From contig MFPT01000024.1 in assembly GCA_001782805.1 (NCBI GenBank), forward strand, positions 1 through 21,544: a DNA stretch of 21,544 bases, given 5' to 3'. The DNA is from Candidatus Magasanikbacteria bacterium RIFCSPHIGHO2_01_FULL_41_23 (GTDB lineage: Bacteria; Patescibacteria; ABY1; Magasanikbacterales; UBA922). The position numbers and the translations under genes are program-made. Below, piece after piece: positions 21,469-21,544 of the stretch (position 1 is the first letter of the stretch; every line of letters starts with the position of its first letter). The notes under the pieces were generated by a model. The model did no database searches, had not been told where the DNA came from, and saw only the letters and a program-made list of their open reading frames with translations.

Positions 21469-21544
21469 ATGCATAAGTTAACATACATCCTGCACTCCTT
21501 GGAAACCCAAGGACTATGCAAGTACACCGACTATCGTATGGAGT
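21469..21544 (+). CDS. Start of a gene cut by the window end
   Basis: An ATG 16 nt after the PBP stop opens a frame that reads MHKLTYILHSLETQGL and on to the last base with no stop (25 codons). Close spacing suggests co-transcription with the PBP gene. Mur ligases or other wall genes often follow a class B PBP, but nothing in these residues identifies one. Confidence 0.5.
   Translation, partial: MHKLTYILHSLETQGLCKYTDYRME

Noticed and set aside
21496..21513. 7-bp inverted repeat TCCTTGG-AAAC-CCAAGGA as a terminator after the PBP gene
   Set aside because: It lies inside the open frame starting at 21469 and has no T-run.

Overview
The window reads as a gene-dense chromosomal segment of an uncultured bacterium, most likely from the Candidate Phyla Radiation (Patescibacteria). 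This is inferred from gene style: small secreted proteins with PG_binding_1 domains behind Gly/Ser/Pro linkers, a GT2 glycosyltransferase next to DUF2304, a YtxH-like protein before a class B PBP, and an almost complete lack of Shine-Dalgarno sequences before start codons. TGA is used as a stop, so UGA is not recoded here. No tRNA, rRNA, CRISPR array or transposase gene was found.

Region 1 (1-3947) is a tightly packed four-gene unit with gaps of 3-5 nt: class III aminotransferase, nitrilase-family amidohydrolase, Gfo/Idh/MocA dehydrogenase and SpsF-like cytidylyltransferase. It looks like part of a pathway making an amino sugar (possibly a nonulosonate) and activating it with CMP. Its upstream part lies outside the window.

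Region 2 (3994-6705) is a self-contained transcription unit with its own promoter and a rho-independent terminator. It encodes a membrane-anchored small protein, a secreted fibre-like repeat protein and a secreted protein with two peptidoglycan-binding domains. The last two each contain a 75-bp internal duplication that is identical or nearly identical at DNA level.

Region 3 (6757-19272) is mainly a surface-polysaccharide locus. It holds an MFS transporter, UDP-glucose 6-dehydrogenase, a GalE-like epimerase, a polyprenyl-phosphate sugar transferase (minus strand), a secreted subtilisin-like protease with FG-GAP-like repeats, a UDP-glucuronate decarboxylase (UDP-xylose synthase-like), a GT2 glycosyltransferase, a phosphohistidine-swivel protein, a DUF2304 membrane protein and a GT4 glycosyltransferase. 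Together these could make UDP-GlcA, UDP-xylose and a C4-epimerised sugar, load a first sugar on undecaprenyl phosphate and extend the chain. The very AT-rich swivel-domain gene sits exactly between the GT2 and DUF2304 genes.

Two intergenic gaps in region 3 (9463-9740 and 15189-15659) hold copies of the same ~205-241 bp dispersed element. Each has a 16-bp perfect palindrome and a long-range 11-bp stem whose arms differ between copies yet pair perfectly within each copy. The second copy is followed by a degenerate ~27-bp tandem repeat.

Region 4 (19311-21544) is cell-wall growth: a YtxH-like small protein, a class B penicillin-binding protein (FtsI/PBP2 type) with its own promoter, and the first codons of another gene that runs off the window.
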